From NCBI GenBank assembly GCA_024304995.1, contig JAMWZD010000003.1:62001-126000 (forward strand): 64,000 bases of DNA. The letters run 5' to 3'. The DNA is from Rickettsiales bacterium (lineage in GTDB: Bacteria; Pseudomonadota; Alphaproteobacteria; Rickettsiales; UBA998). Each line of letters opens with the position of its first letter. Position 1 is the stretch's first letter. The translations under genes were made by a program, and so were the position numbers. Shown here piece by piece: positions 1-9,285 of this stretch. Under the pieces are notes generated by a model. It saw only the letters and a list, made by a program, of their open reading frames with translations. It searched no databases and was not told the origin of the DNA.

Positions 1-2
1 AG

Positions 3-1826
3 AAAATTGATTTAACATCTGCACCCACCCGTTCCAACGTAGATATTCTCAATGACTATGTGGACACGCTGGATTACGGGAAATTATCAATTGATGCATC
101 CCGCAATGATCAGGGGGTGAATATTAACGCATCAAACGTGCGTGATGGACTAGATCTGACAATTAACGCGTCTGAAAATACTGATATTATCACGGGCTCC
201 AGCGGCACAAAAATTGCCGTGTCCTATGCATCGTCAAGCAATTCGGTTAAAGTGAATCTGGTGGATGAAACCGTCAAAGGCAGCGGGAATGACACGCTGA
301 TTGGCGTGACAGAAATAACCGGATCGCAGTTTAACGATGAAATTACAGGTTCATTTGAAGATGATACGCTGATTGGTGGAAACGGGGATGATCTGATTAT
401 TGATCACATCACTGAGGACGGATTTGTGCCAGCAGGAGGACTGGTGCATCGCATTGATGCATCTCAACCGAGCAGCATTATTACTGCAGGAACAACGGTA
501 ACGCAGGTGAATGATGTTAGCGGTTCAGGAAATAATGCACTGGCAGACACTGGAACTGTTACATACACTAATAGCACTATCGGAAAAGGGCGAGCGCTGG
601 ATTTTGATGGCAATAGCTTCCTGCGCATTGCAGACACGGCAGACATAAATAGCGTACCAGGAAATCTGGATGAACGAAGTGTATTCGTTAGTTTCAGAAC
701 CTCTGATAATATCGTGGGTCGTCAGGTGATTTATGAATCTGGCGGAACCGATCGCGGTGAATCTATCTATATTGAAAATGGGCGCGTGTTCGTTAGCTCG
801 TGGGATGGTAACTTTAAGAACATCATGCAAAGCGCAGAAGTGACGCAAAGCAAATCATATGTTGTTGGTTTTACGCACGATAGCGGCACAGACAATGAAT
901 TTATCGGATATATTAATAGCAAAGTCATGGGTGTGACTGAAGTGACAGATCCCGTGCGCGGTTCCAATCAGGATATTGGTATCGGGGGAATGAATCAGAA
1001 TTCACAGTTCAACGGGGTTGATGTCACTGGTGACGGGTTTGAATTTGAAGGCACTATTGGTGATGTTCTTATTTACAATTCAGCATTGAAGGATGACAAT
1101 TTAAAGGGTTTGCAAAATTATCTTGCAGATAGAAGACTTGATCTGGGCGGGAATGACCTCATTTTTGGCGGAGCAGGGAATGACACTATTCAGGGCGGAC
1201 GCGGTTACGACACGATTGATGGTGGATCAGGCGTTGATGTTGCTTTGTTTGATGGCAACCGCAACCAATATGATATTGAGTTTCTAGGCAATGGTTCTGT
1301 TCGCGTAAGTGACAGACGTGCTGACTATCATGATAATAGTGATTTGCTGCACAATGTGGAAATATTAAGATTTAACGATGGGGATGTCTCTGTTGTTACC
1401 TTGCTCGACGAAGTTGGCGATATTGGATTTCAGGTGAGTGAAGATGCCAGCGAACGGCTTATAGTTGATCTGCCGAATACCACAATAGCTCGGTTATTTA
1501 AGGATACGTCCTTCAACGTCCGCACCCAAAAAGCAGCAGCACAGGCTTTTGATGCTATTCGCAATGCGTTAGATATTCTAACGTCCGAACGGGCAAAAAT
1601 CGGTTCGAAACAGTCAAGTGTGGATATTCTATCCACCGTAAATACCAGCTCGTTACAAAATCAGATTGCTGCGCGCGCAGTGATTTCAGATACGGATATT
1701 GCAGCTATATCGTCTGAATTTGCACTCAACACTACTAAAAATCAGTTGAGCATTTCTATGGCAACACAGACGAATCAGCTGCGCGAAACTGTGGTTCTGG
1801 ATATTATCAATAACGCTTTGGCATAG
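3..1826 (+). CDS. Secreted RTX protein with LamG-like domain, 5'-truncated
   Basis: The frame is open to the window edge, so the gene begins upstream; a GTG at 60 is internal. Acidic RTX nonapeptides occur in two blocks, one near 280-405 (GGNGDDLI) and one near 1140-1230 (GGAGNDTI, GGRGYDTI). Between them lies about 230 residues of beta-rich sequence resembling a LamG/concanavalin-type domain (DASQPSSI, ALDFDGNSFLRI, GDVLIYNSAL). RTX repeats bind calcium and mark type I-secreted proteins. The last 130 residues are not Gly-Asp rich and may hold the secretion signal. Function is probably extracellular adhesion or carbohydrate binding (inference). No secretion genes are in the window. Confidence 0.75.
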   Translation, partial: KIDLTSAPTRSNVDILNDYVDTLDYGKLSIDASRNDQGVNINASNVRDGLDLTINASENTDIITGSSGTKIAVSYASSSNSVKVNLVDETVKGSGNDTLIGVTEITGSQFNDEITGSFEDDTLIGGNGDDLIIDHITEDGFVPAGGLVHRIDASQPSSIITAGTTVTQVNDVSGSGNNALADTGTVTYTNSTIGKGRALDFDGNSFLRIADTADINSVPGNLDERSVFVSFRTSDNIVGRQVIYESGGTDRGESIYIENGRVFVSSWDGNFKNIMQSAEVTQSKSYVVGFTHDSGTDNEFIGYINSKVMGVTEVTDPVRGSNQDIGIGGMNQNSQFNGVDVTGDGFEFEGTIGDVLIYNSALKDDNLKGLQNYLADRRLDLGGNDLIFGGAGNDTIQGGRGYDTIDGGSGVDVALFDGNRNQYDIEFLGNGSVRVSDRRADYHDNSDLLHNVEILRFNDGDVSVVTLLDEVGDIGFQVSEDASERLIVDLPNTTIARLFKDTSFNVRTQKAAAQAFDAIRNALDILTSERAKIGSKQSSVDILSTVNTSSLQNQIAARAVISDTDIAAISSEFALNTTKNQLSISMATQTNQLRETVVLDIINNALA

Positions 1827-1834
1827 CCAAAAAA

Positions 1835-1866
1835 ATAACTCTGCCCTTTTTTAAAGGCAGAGTTAT
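1835..1866 (-). terminator. Rho-independent terminator for the leftward small gene
   Basis: A perfect 11-bp inverted repeat (ATAACTCTGCC / GGCAGAGTTAT) with a 10-nt loop lies between two convergent genes. A run of seven A just to its left (read as T on the minus strand) suits leftward transcripts; it may also stop the rightward RTX gene. Confidence 0.8.
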
Positions 1867-1884
1867 TATATTATCTGATTTTAT

Positions 1885-2115
1885 TTATGCGCGTTTGCGG
1901 TCGCGTATCTCTTTTTTCATCAGTTCATCTGCAGGCTTTTCAGCTGCAAGATCATTTGCAATGCGCTGTTCCGCTTCTTCGCGAGTTTCATTTTCACCCA
2001 CAATGACATCAGAATTCTGGGCTTCTTCTGAAGAGTTTGTTGCCTGATTCTTGCTGGTCAGCGTTGAGTCATTTGCCTGTTGGATTTTTTCTTTATGTGA
2101 TAATGTATTATTCAT
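1885..2115 (-). CDS. Small charged hypothetical protein (76 aa)
   Basis: Unrecognised. It is hydrophilic and rich in Glu, Asn, Lys and Ala, with a probable C-terminal helix (REEAEQRIANDLAAEKPADEL) and a basic end (RDRKRA). The ATG at 2115 is chosen because AGGAGG lies just upstream on the minus strand; a longer reading reaching 2298 would overlap the upstream gene and has no ribosome site. It follows the 467-aa HELGH protein on the same strand after about 90 bp, so the two may share a transcript that ends at the terminator at 1835-1866. Confidence 0.6.
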   Translation of the reverse strand: MNNTLSHKEKIQQANDSTLTSKNQATNSSEEAQNSDVIVGENETREEAEQRIANDLAAEKPADELMKKEIRDRKRA

Positions 2116-2206
2116 AGTTCCTCCTGATTTGTTAGATTTCAGGATAGGATGTTTCACTGCAAAAAGGCTATTGGTTGCAGAGGTCAGAACATAAAGATGC
2201 ACTAAA

Positions 2207-3610
2207 TCATGCTTTGATTGCTGTTCTGCTTTCTTCTGAAAGTCTTGAGGATGCCATGACATAGTCAGGATTGGGTGACTCAGTGGCAATATCCTCACGT
2301 TTGGAAGCTGGGAATGCGTCTGGATTTTCCTTTGTCATTTCGTCATATACCGCGCGCGGATTAGTGACGAATATCTGCGTACTGCCATTAAATGGCAATT
2401 GACCAAGCTGCGTTTCTTCGCCTCGCTCGCCAAGCTCAAATGAAAATAAGCCTTTATCCATCTTTGCTACATCCTCAAGCTCTGACCATATTTTTTTATA
2501 TGTGTTATTTTTAGGATTAACATCTAACGCTTCTGCCACTTCTTTTCGGCTGTAGGTTTTCAGTTCCACATTTTCGCGCCCTATCTGCACATCTGGCTTT
2601 GGGCTGCTGATGGATGTGTCCGGCTTAGGCGTTGCCGTTTCGCTTACAGACACAACGTGACTTTCAGAAATAGTATGCTCTGGAATGTCAATTTGGCGGG
2701 ATAATCTGTCCAGCGCGTTCTTTAATGGTCTGTAAGTTCCTTCTTTAATCGTAGCGACAGGCTTGTTGTTCTCGGTATCAAAACCCTGCTTTATAATATT
2801 ATGATCGATGGTTTTTCTTTCGCTCCAGTTTTGCTGAGCCCGATTACCCTTATGTTCAGCCAGAGCAACGTACTCCGCGTGAATATCATTCAGCACCTGC
2901 TCGGCGGAAAAAGGCGTATGTTTTTCTGGCAGGTTATTGTTTATCTCATCTTCAAAATAAAACTCAAGTTGTTGCAGCAAGCCTTTTAAGTTAGCTACAT
3001 TCACCTGATTCCCATCATCCAGTTTGCTGATGTAATCTGGCGGCTGGGTCAGGAAATTTCTGGTAGTGCCGTCATTTGTTATGATAAAACGATTCTCTAT
3101 AGTATCCTGCGCATAATTTTCGCGTTCTATCATAGACATTTCGCCGCGGCTTTTATATTCCTTGCGGACGACATCAATGTAGTCATTGCCAAAATCCTCA
3201 AGGTCACGTGCAATCTCAGAACCGTAAACAGTAGGCATGATGACAATATCTGCCTGCATGGCAGGAGTGTCTTTATAATAATTTCCAGCTTTCAGATCAT
3301 CAATCTGCTGTGAGTAGCTGCCGTCAATATCCAGTGCATTTTCTGCAAATTCTTCCTTAAACTCAGAGCGCTGGGCGTTGTTTATCAGTTCTCGTAAACT
3401 ATGCCTTGCATGACCAAGTTCATGGGTGATGCCATCCTGTGTGGTATATTGGTTTGCCAGTTCAATATCAGCAACCAAATCGGTCATTTCAATGCGAATG
3501 CCATCTATCTTGCTGATGGCAGGAATCAGGTCTTTCCAACCGCTCCTATCCAGAGCAATAACAATATTTGCATCCAGATTTAATATAATATCATCTTTAG
3601 TTTTGCCCAT
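2207..3610 (-). CDS. Large orphan protein with HELGH (HEXXH-type) motif
   Basis: 467 aa, no family recognised. Residues 63-67 read HELGH inside the helix-like context ITHELGHARH, which fits the HEXXH zinc-binding pattern of metallopeptidases. A third metal ligand could not be assigned. The middle (about 95-300) is charged and mostly helical; there is a Pro/Ser/Thr linker near 320-345 and a C-terminal domain containing YSRKEVAEALDV, which resembles a short helix-turn-helix. No signal peptide or membrane segment is seen. The upstream ribosome site is weak. It could be a cytoplasmic protease-like protein or a translocated effector; both are inference. Confidence 0.6.
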   Translation of the reverse strand: MGKTKDDIILNLDANIVIALDRSGWKDLIPAISKIDGIRIEMTDLVADIELANQYTTQDGITHELGHARHSLRELINNAQRSEFKEEFAENALDIDGSYSQQIDDLKAGNYYKDTPAMQADIVIMPTVYGSEIARDLEDFGNDYIDVVRKEYKSRGEMSMIERENYAQDTIENRFIITNDGTTRNFLTQPPDYISKLDDGNQVNVANLKGLLQQLEFYFEDEINNNLPEKHTPFSAEQVLNDIHAEYVALAEHKGNRAQQNWSERKTIDHNIIKQGFDTENNKPVATIKEGTYRPLKNALDRLSRQIDIPEHTISESHVVSVSETATPKPDTSISSPKPDVQIGRENVELKTYSRKEVAEALDVNPKNNTYKKIWSELEDVAKMDKGLFSFELGERGEETQLGQLPFNGSTQIFVTNPRAVYDEMTKENPDAFPASKREDIATESPNPDYVMASSRLSEESRTAIKA

Positions 3611-3698
3611 CTGATTACATTAAATCAATTTTATTAAAAATTAATGACAGTAAGTGCGAAAACTGTTAAGATTGTAATGTTCTTTATATTTATTGCTT

Positions 3699-4085
3699 AT
3701 GAGCAAAACAGATAATGACAATCTATATAGATTGTCTATGGATGGAATCATCCACTTAAGAAAATCATTGTATCCCAGCTTAATTAATAAGCTGTTAGCA
3801 AAGATCAAAGGGCAAAATTTTTTTGAATATAACGGGTCTGCATATCCCTGTTATATTATCAAAAGGATTGGTGACAACTCAAAGTTTAATGTGACACATA
3901 ATAATTCAGTTATTGTGTGTCAGTGGACTACGTTCAGAGTCTCACGTTATGCTTCGGATAATAATGTTGCGCTATGTTATGTTGATAACATTAAAAAACT
4001 ATATTCACACAAAAAATATGTGTTGGATATTAAAAAGTCAGTTATCACTGACGTGAAAGGAAATATCCTTGCCAACATAATTTAA
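3699..4085 (+). CDS. Hypothetical protein (128 aa), AT-rich orphan
   Basis: Unrecognised. Visibly more AT-rich than the core genes. Lys- and Tyr-rich sequence with repeated beta-type stretches (SVIVCQWTTFRVSRY, ALCYVDNIKKLY); no signal peptide or membrane helix. ATG at 3699 is preferred over a TTG two codons upstream. The gene stands alone, divergent from the HELGH protein, and is closed by a strong terminator immediately downstream. Confidence 0.5.
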   Translation: MSKTDNDNLYRLSMDGIIHLRKSLYPSLINKLLAKIKGQNFFEYNGSAYPCYIIKRIGDNSKFNVTHNNSVIVCQWTTFRVSRYASDNNVALCYVDNIKKLYSHKKYVLDIKKSVITDVKGNILANII

Positions 4086-4091
4086 ACTTAT

Positions 4092-4117
4092 AAGTCAGCA
4101 TGTTTGCTGACTTTTTT
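4092..4117 (+). terminator. Rho-independent terminator
   Basis: Perfect 9-bp stem AAGTCAGCA / TGCTGACTT with a TGTT loop, followed by a T run. It ends the rightward orphan gene, and the convergent FtsB-like gene stops right next to it. Confidence 0.85.
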
Positions 4118-4118
4118 C

Positions 4119-4430
4119 TTATTTAACAATAATCATCACTTCATTGTCACCCACGTAAGAGAGTTGAGATCGGGCAAGTTCGCCGAGAAGATCACCATCA
4201 ATCTCTTTTCCTTTTAACAACGCGATATTATGTTCCATCCGCAGTCGTTCAGCACGTATGTCAGCCAATTGTTGGTGCAGCTGTTCCTGCTTGCGCAATT
4301 CAATGGCGCGTCCAATCAGCCCGTGGTCACCATGCAACATGTGAAACGCCATGTAAAACAGCAACGCCCCAGCCAGAAGTGGCACACGGGATTTCTGCAT
4401 CAAAAAGAATATACGGCGAAGCAATGTCAT
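4119..4430 (-). CDS. FtsB/DivIC-like septum formation initiator
   Basis: 103 aa with the layout of the FtsB/DivIC family: a short basic N-terminus, one membrane helix (about residues 17-34, LLAGALLFYMAFHMLHG), then a coiled coil (about 40-75, LRKQEQLHQQLADIRAERLRM) and a short tail (LGELARSQLSYVGDNEVMIIV) typical of alphaproteobacterial members. In E. coli FtsB joins FtsL and FtsQ in the inner-membrane divisome complex. ATG at 4430 is chosen; an upstream TTG at 4490 would add 20 residues that do not fit the family and lie inside the terminator of the neighbouring gene. The usual eno/pdhA neighbourhood is absent. Confidence 0.75.
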   Translation of the reverse strand: MTLLRRIFFLMQKSRVPLLAGALLFYMAFHMLHGDHGLIGRAIELRKQEQLHQQLADIRAERLRMEHNIALLKGKEIDGDLLGELARSQLSYVGDNEVMIIVK

Positions 4431-4488
4431 GAGGATTCTATGTTCGCCGAAAGGTGACAGAATTGCAATGTGTTTTTGAGCGGAAAGC

Positions 4489-4515
4489 AAAAAAAATCCC
4501 CTTTAATTCAGGGGA
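4489..4515 (-). terminator. Rho-independent terminator (leftward)
   Basis: On the minus strand TCCCCT / AGGGGA form a 6-bp stem with a 7-nt loop, followed by eight T. It ends the 73-aa gene to its right and separates it from the FtsB-like gene. Confidence 0.75.
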
Positions 4516-4579
4516 GTGTTATTTGATGTCAATCAGCGCATCATCTGCAAAATGGTAGCAGTGTAACTGATTAAACCAG

Positions 4580-4801
4580 CTATTCTTTAGCATCTGTATT
4601 ATCATAAATTTTATTGAGCATTTCCGCGTAAAACTCTTTTGAGTGATAATGTTCGTAATCTGGGCTGGCAGTAATCACGATAACGTCATCATCGCTATCG
4701 AGCATATCTAAAACTACAGGAATTTTTCCTTCTTTCTGAAGTTTTTCCAGCAATTCGTTATACTCATCATTGTCTGAAACGGAATAAATTTTGTTAGCCA
4801 T
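4580..4801 (-). CDS. Small acidic hypothetical protein (73 aa)
   Basis: Unrecognised. Strongly acidic (SDSDD, DNTDAKE) with alternating helix and strand predictions (EYNELLEKLQKEGKIPVVLDML, DDVIVITASPDYEHYHS), suggesting a compact alpha/beta fold. No signal or membrane segment. It is a single-gene unit with its own terminator at 4489-4515, which supports its being expressed. The small acidic shape resembles immunity or anti-toxin-like proteins but nothing adjacent supports that. Confidence 0.5.
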   Translation of the reverse strand: MANKIYSVSDNDEYNELLEKLQKEGKIPVVLDMLDSDDDVIVITASPDYEHYHSKEFYAEMLNKIYDNTDAKE

Positions 4802-4976
4802 TATGCTATAGAGTAAATAAACAACATTCTTTGTATAATCAAAGAGAACATTGTTTGTACCATATCGTTATTGCTGGGCAAGGAAATTCTGTGTTTGCCA
4901 TAATGTATTAATAAGGGCGGTTTCATGATGTCAACACATGCTTGTCAACCCGCTTTTGCTCTAGTATGGTGCATTT

Positions 4977-5963
4977 ATGAACAATACCGCCATAAAAGCT
5001 ACTGAAACTCAGGATGAAACCGCACTTGCACAGGGTCGTCACACCATAGACTGTGCCATAAGAGGATTGAAATCTGTTGCAGACACGCTGGATCAGCAAT
5101 TTGCTGATGCTGTTTCTCTTATCAGCAATATGAAAGGGCGGTTGATTGTGACGGGTATGGGAAAAAGTGGGCATATTGCACGCAAGGTTGCTGCAACATT
5201 TGCATCCACAGGAACGATGGCATATTTCGTTCATCCATCTGAAGCCAGTCACGGGGATATGGGCATGGTGTCTGAAGATGATGTGATCATCATGATGTCC
5301 AATTCAGGGGAAACAGCAGAGCTTTCTGCATTGCTGGCATACGCAAAACGTTTTGACATTCCTGTTATTGCACTCGCACGCCGCGAAAAATCCATGCTGA
5401 TTGATATGGCAACAATTCCTATAGTCCTGCCAGATATTGCAGAAGCCTCCATCACTGGTGCGCCAACCACTTCCACCACCATGATGCTGGTATATTGTGA
5501 TGCGCTGTCTATGGCTGTGCTGGAGCGCAAAGGATTTAGCCGTGAAGATTTTGGCAATCTGCATCCTGGCGGAAAGCTGGGGCAGGGGCTGATGAAAGTG
5601 CATAAATTAATGCATAGGGGTGACGCGCTGCCAATCGTTTCCAAAGAAGCGACTATGGACAAGGTGTTGTTGACCATGACGGAAAAATCCTTCGGATGTG
5701 CGATTGTTGTGGATGATGAAGGCATTTTACTTGGCATCGTTACTGATGGAGATTTACGCCGCCATATGAAAGACGGGCTGTTAAACACGGCGGCTGCCGA
5801 AATTATGACCCGTAACCCCATCACCACCACACCAAACACATTGCTCGCGGAAGTGCTGCATGTGTTGAATGAGCGCAACATCACCAGCCTGATTGCCGTG
5901 GAAGATGGCAAACCCGCAGGGCTTATCCATATTCATGACTGTCTGCGCGTTGGTGTAGCGTAA
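4977..5963 (+). CDS. kdsD: D-arabinose 5-phosphate isomerase (KdsD/KpsF)
   Basis: 328 aa, the family's usual length. It interconverts ribulose 5-phosphate and arabinose 5-phosphate, the first step toward Kdo of lipopolysaccharide. An N-terminal SIS domain (about 35-180) carries TGMGKSGHIARKVAATFAST and SNSGETAEL, followed by two CBS domains (about 205-328; GIVTDGDLRR, AGLIHIHDCLRVGVA). It is followed after 10 bp by lptC, lptA and lptB, so synthesis of a core sugar and LPS export appear co-transcribed, as is common in proteobacteria. The start ATG lies at 4977 after a 175-bp gap that probably holds the operon promoter. Confidence 0.95.
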   Translation: MNNTAIKATETQDETALAQGRHTIDCAIRGLKSVADTLDQQFADAVSLISNMKGRLIVTGMGKSGHIARKVAATFASTGTMAYFVHPSEASHGDMGMVSEDDVIIMMSNSGETAELSALLAYAKRFDIPVIALARREKSMLIDMATIPIVLPDIAEASITGAPTTSTTMMLVYCDALSMAVLERKGFSREDFGNLHPGGKLGQGLMKVHKLMHRGDALPIVSKEATMDKVLLTMTEKSFGCAIVVDDEGILLGIVTDGDLRRHMKDGLLNTAAAEIMTRNPITTTPNTLLAEVLHVLNERNITSLIAVEDGKPAGLIHIHDCLRVGVA

Positions 5964-5973
5964 AAAAAGCACT

Positions 5974-6546
5974 ATGCAAGCATATAGCCATTTCGTAAAT
6001 ATCAGCAAATATGGGTTGAGCCTGCTGATGCTGGTGTTGCTTGTGGTGCTGGTTGCCATTCCGATTATCGGACGGGAGAATGCAGATATGCGCGTAGTAT
6101 TCAGTTCCATTGAAGAAAAGGAAGCCTCTCTCCCTGTGATGACCAAACCGCGCTTTCAGGGGGTGGATGACAAGGATCAGCCTTACTTGGTGACAGCAAC
6201 AAAAGCCACGCAGCAGGAAGATGAAACTATTTTGCTGGATAATGTGGCAGCCGATCTAACCACTAAAGATAAAGCATGGCTGGCGCTTATTGCGCAAAAA
6301 GGCATATTGGATTTGCAGAACGACACCTTGCAGCTGATGGGCAGTGTGCAGCTATTTCATGATGCGGGACATCAGATGAGCACAGAAATAGTAAACATCA
6401 ATTTGAATAACCTCAGCGCAAAAGGAAATATGCCTATTGTCATTCAGGGCGAATTTGGGCGCGTGACATCGAATCAATTTGCCATTAAGGATAGAGGCGA
6501 TAGAATGATTTTTAAAGATAATGTGGAGATGTTGCTGCTGCCATGA
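5974..6546 (+). CDS. lptC: LPS export inner-membrane protein LptC
   Basis: 190 aa, close to E. coli LptC. One N-terminal membrane anchor (about residues 14-33, a run of Leu/Val) precedes a periplasmic beta-jellyroll domain with the pattern of the LptC/YrbK family (PRFQGVDDKDQPYLVTATKA, ILDLQNDTLQLMGSVQLFHD, KGNMPIVIQGEFGRVTSN). LptC receives LPS from LptB2FG and passes it to LptA. The stop codon overlaps the lptA start (ATGA), indicating translational coupling. Confidence 0.88.
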   Translation: MQAYSHFVNISKYGLSLLMLVLLVVLVAIPIIGRENADMRVVFSSIEEKEASLPVMTKPRFQGVDDKDQPYLVTATKATQQEDETILLDNVAADLTTKDKAWLALIAQKGILDLQNDTLQLMGSVQLFHDAGHQMSTEIVNINLNNLSAKGNMPIVIQGEFGRVTSNQFAIKDRGDRMIFKDNVEMLLLP

Positions 6547-7049
6547 AACGGATATACTCATTATTAGCGCTGCTTTGTGCAGCACAACTGCATGCAGCTG
6601 GCATCAATGAAAAAGCCCCGATTGCCATAGATGCCAATGCGCTTGAGGTTATCCAAAGCAAACGCAAAGCCATTTTCACAGGAGAAGTCATCGCCAAACA
6701 GGGGGATATGACATTATATTCTGACACTATGACCGTGTTCTATAATGAAGCCAGCAAGGGCGGAGCCTCTGCAATGGGCGCGTTGTCACGCATAGAAGTG
6801 ATAGGCAATGTTCGCATGAAAACACCTGACGAGTCTGCCACGGGCAATAAAGGCGTGTATGATGCAGAAAAAAACAAGGTGTTCCTGTTTGGAGATGTCG
6901 TGCTAAAACGCGGCAATAATGTGCTGAACGGTTCGCAGCTGGAATATAATCTCGAATCAGGCACATCGCTGCTGACAGGTGGTGTGAAGGGAACGGCAAA
7001 AAGCTCTGGCGGCAGGGTGCGTGGCATCTTCGTGCCGAATGGGGAATGA
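6543..7049 (+). CDS. lptA: LPS transport periplasmic protein LptA
   Basis: 168 aa. A signal peptide (about 1-18, ending LHA) precedes an OstA-type beta domain: [37 protein letters not shown] and [20 protein letters not shown] are family signatures. LptA polymerises into the periplasmic bridge that carries LPS from LptC to the outer-membrane LptDE. It overlaps lptC by four bases and its 3' end overlaps lptB by four bases, so lptC-lptA-lptB form one coupled unit. Confidence 0.92.
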   Translation: MKRIYSLLALLCAAQLHAAGINEKAPIAIDANALEVIQSKRKAIFTGEVIAKQGDMTLYSDTMTVFYNEASKGGASAMGALSRIEVIGNVRMKTPDESATGNKGVYDAEKNKVFLFGDVVLKRGNNVLNGSQLEYNLESGTSLLTGGVKGTAKSSGGRVRGIFVPNGE

Positions 7050-7804
7050 TAATGGCTGATATTCTGGAATCCCCCAAAGCAAATGATGGGTTGAGATGCG
7101 AACATCTTGGCAAATATTATGCGAAACGCCCTGTGGTGCGGGAAGTCTCGCTGAATGTGAAACGCGGTGAAGCAGTTGGACTGCTTGGACCGAACGGCGC
7201 AGGAAAAACCACCTGTTTTTATATGATAACAGGGTTAGTGCGTGCGGATTTAGGACGGATTACGATTGATGGCAAAGATGTAACAACGCTGCCAATGTAC
7301 CGCAGAGCGCGTATGGGGCTGAGTTATCTCCCGCAGGAAACTTCCATTTTCCGCGGCTTGACGGTTGAACAGAATATTCTGGCAACGCTGGAAGTGAGTG
7401 AACGTCAGGTTGATCAACGCATGACCATGCTGGAAGAATTGCTGGCAGAATTTTCAATCACCCATTTGCGCACAGCGCCTGCCGCTCAGCTTTCAGGTGG
7501 GGAACGCCGCCGCGTTGAAATTGCGCGCGCACTCGCATGTAAACCATCATTCATCCTTCTTGATGAACCTCTCGCAGGGATTGACCCTATCGCAGTGAGT
7601 GAGATACGTGATATTGTCTCTCATTTGAAAGACCGTGGTATGGGCGTACTCATCACCGACCATAATGTCCGCGAAACGCTCGATATTATCGACCGCGCCT
7701 ACATCATCCATGACGGTGTAGTGCTGACCGAAGGCACTCCAAAAGATATTGTGCAAAATGAAGACGTGCGACGTGTTTATCTGGGGAATAGTTTTAATTT
7801 GTAG
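7046..7804 (+). CDS. lptB: LPS export ABC transporter ATP-binding protein LptB
   Basis: 252 aa. Walker A is GPNGAGKTT (residues 48-56), the ABC signature is LSGGERRR, Walker B is [12 protein letters not shown] and the switch histidine is in [27 protein letters not shown] at the Q-loop is characteristic of LptB and separates it from other ABC ATPases. It powers LPS extraction with LptFG. ATG at 7046 overlaps lptA; a second ATG at 7052 is possible. In many alphaproteobacteria rpoN follows lptB, but here ffh follows on the opposite strand. Confidence 0.95.
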   Translation: MIMADILESPKANDGLRCEHLGKYYAKRPVVREVSLNVKRGEAVGLLGPNGAGKTTCFYMITGLVRADLGRITIDGKDVTTLPMYRRARMGLSYLPQETSIFRGLTVEQNILATLEVSERQVDQRMTMLEELLAEFSITHLRTAPAAQLSGGERRRVEIARALACKPSFILLDEPLAGIDPIAVSEIRDIVSHLKDRGMGVLITDHNVRETLDIIDRAYIIHDGVVLTEGTPKDIVQNEDVRRVYLGNSFNL

Positions 7805-7818
7805 GATTGCCTAAGCCT

Positions 7819-9177
7819 CTAGCGCATTCCCTGCAATAGTTGCTCAATTCCGCCGCCACGCATTAAACCCTTTTTGCCCATCTTTTTCAGCTTTTTCATC
7901 ATTTTTTCCATTTGCTGATGTTGCTTGATGAGTTGGTTAAGTTCCTGCACGGTGGCTCCTGCGCCTGCAGCGATGCGTTTTTTGCGGCTGGCGTTGAGCA
8001 ATTTTGGAAAGGCGCGTTCGCGCGGGGTCATGGAAAGAATCATGGCTTCCTGCCGTTTAAACATATTTTCGTCCAGATTTGCTTCGGCAATTTTGTCTTT
8101 AAATTTGCCCATGCCTGGAATCATCCCCATCATAGACCCCATGCCGCCCATTTTCTTCATGTTGTTCAGTTGAGAGAGCAGATCATTAAAGTCAAATTTG
8201 CCTTGCTGCATCCGCTTTGCCATCGCTTCTGCTTCATCTTGATCTACCGTCTCAGCAGCTTTTTCAACGAGGGAGACAATATCTCCCATATCCAAAATGC
8301 GTGAGGCAATGCGCTCTGGGTGGAAGGGTTCAAATTCGGTGAGTTTTTCACCCGTTCCCATATATTTTATCGGTTGACCTGTCACATGACGCAAAGAAAG
8401 CGCTGCCCCGCCGCGTCCGTCCCCATCAATTCGGGTGAGGATTGCGCCTGTAATGCCAATTTTCTCATGGAACTCGCGCCCAATATTGACCGCATCCTGC
8501 CCTGTTAAACTATCTGCCACCAGCAAGGTTTCAATCGGGCTGGCTATATCACGCACTTGCTCCAGCTCATTCATCAGCGCATCATCAATATGCAAACGTC
8601 CTGCGGTATCAAGCAATAGCACATCATATCCGCTCAAACGCGCTTCTTTCATTGCACGTTTGGTAATCTCCACTGGTTGCTGACCTGCAACAATCTCTAA
8701 GCTATCAATGCCAGCCTGCTGTGCCACCACTGCCAACTGTTCCTGCGCGGCAGGACGCGCCACGTCAAGTGATGCAACCAGCACTTTCTTGTTGCGTTTT
8801 GTGCGCAACAGCAGCCCCAATTTTCCTGTCGAAGTCGTCTTTCCAGACCCTTGCAAACCGACCATCATCACTACGGCAGGTGGCGCGGCATTTAGATTCA
8901 ATTCCTGATGCTCGTCGCCCAGCAATTCTGTCAGATGATCCTGCACCAGCTTGATGACCATATTTGCAGGAGACACGCTCTTAATCACTTCCTTGCCAAG
9001 TGCTGCTTCTTTGAGTGATTTCGTAAATTCTTTCACCACGGGCAACGCCACATCCGCTTCCAGCAATGCAATGCGCACTTCACGCATCACCGCGTTAATA
9101 TCATCTTCCGAAAGCGCCCCCTGACGGCGCAGATTTGTGAAAATATTGCCTAAGCGTTTATTCAGTGAATCAAACAT
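7819..9177 (-). CDS. ffh: Signal recognition particle protein Ffh
   Basis: 452 aa, typical length. The N domain (about 1-85) and the GTPase G domain contain GLQGSGKTTSTGKLG (P-loop, about residue 107), DTAGRLHID and TRIDGDGRGGAALS. The C-terminal M domain is Met-rich (NNMKKMGGMGSMMGMIPGMG) and binds SRP RNA and signal peptides. Ffh delivers ribosomes making membrane proteins to FtsY. The gene is convergent with lptB only 14 bp away, with no room for a classical terminator. No 4.5S RNA gene was recognised nearby. Confidence 0.96.
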   Translation of the reverse strand: MFDSLNKRLGNIFTNLRRQGALSEDDINAVMREVRIALLEADVALPVVKEFTKSLKEAALGKEVIKSVSPANMVIKLVQDHLTELLGDEHQELNLNAAPPAVVMMVGLQGSGKTTSTGKLGLLLRTKRNKKVLVASLDVARPAAQEQLAVVAQQAGIDSLEIVAGQQPVEITKRAMKEARLSGYDVLLLDTAGRLHIDDALMNELEQVRDIASPIETLLVADSLTGQDAVNIGREFHEKIGITGAILTRIDGDGRGGAALSLRHVTGQPIKYMGTGEKLTEFEPFHPERIASRILDMGDIVSLVEKAAETVDQDEAEAMAKRMQQGKFDFNDLLSQLNNMKKMGGMGSMMGMIPGMGKFKDKIAEANLDENMFKRQEAMILSMTPRERAFPKLLNASRKKRIAAGAGATVQELNQLIKQHQQMEKMMKKLKKMGKKGLMRGGGIEQLLQGMR

Positions 9178-9285
9178 TGTGCCTCTTTACTATTGCTTAT
9201 TCATATAACATAGAAGATAGGCTTGCGATGTACCAGAATATTATGTATGGTTTTTGCTTAAAATAATACATGACAGACCTGATTT

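Noticed and set aside
2116-2298. Extension of the 76-aa gene to 2298
   Set aside because: It would overlap the upstream gene, while a clear AGGAGG site supports ATG 2115.
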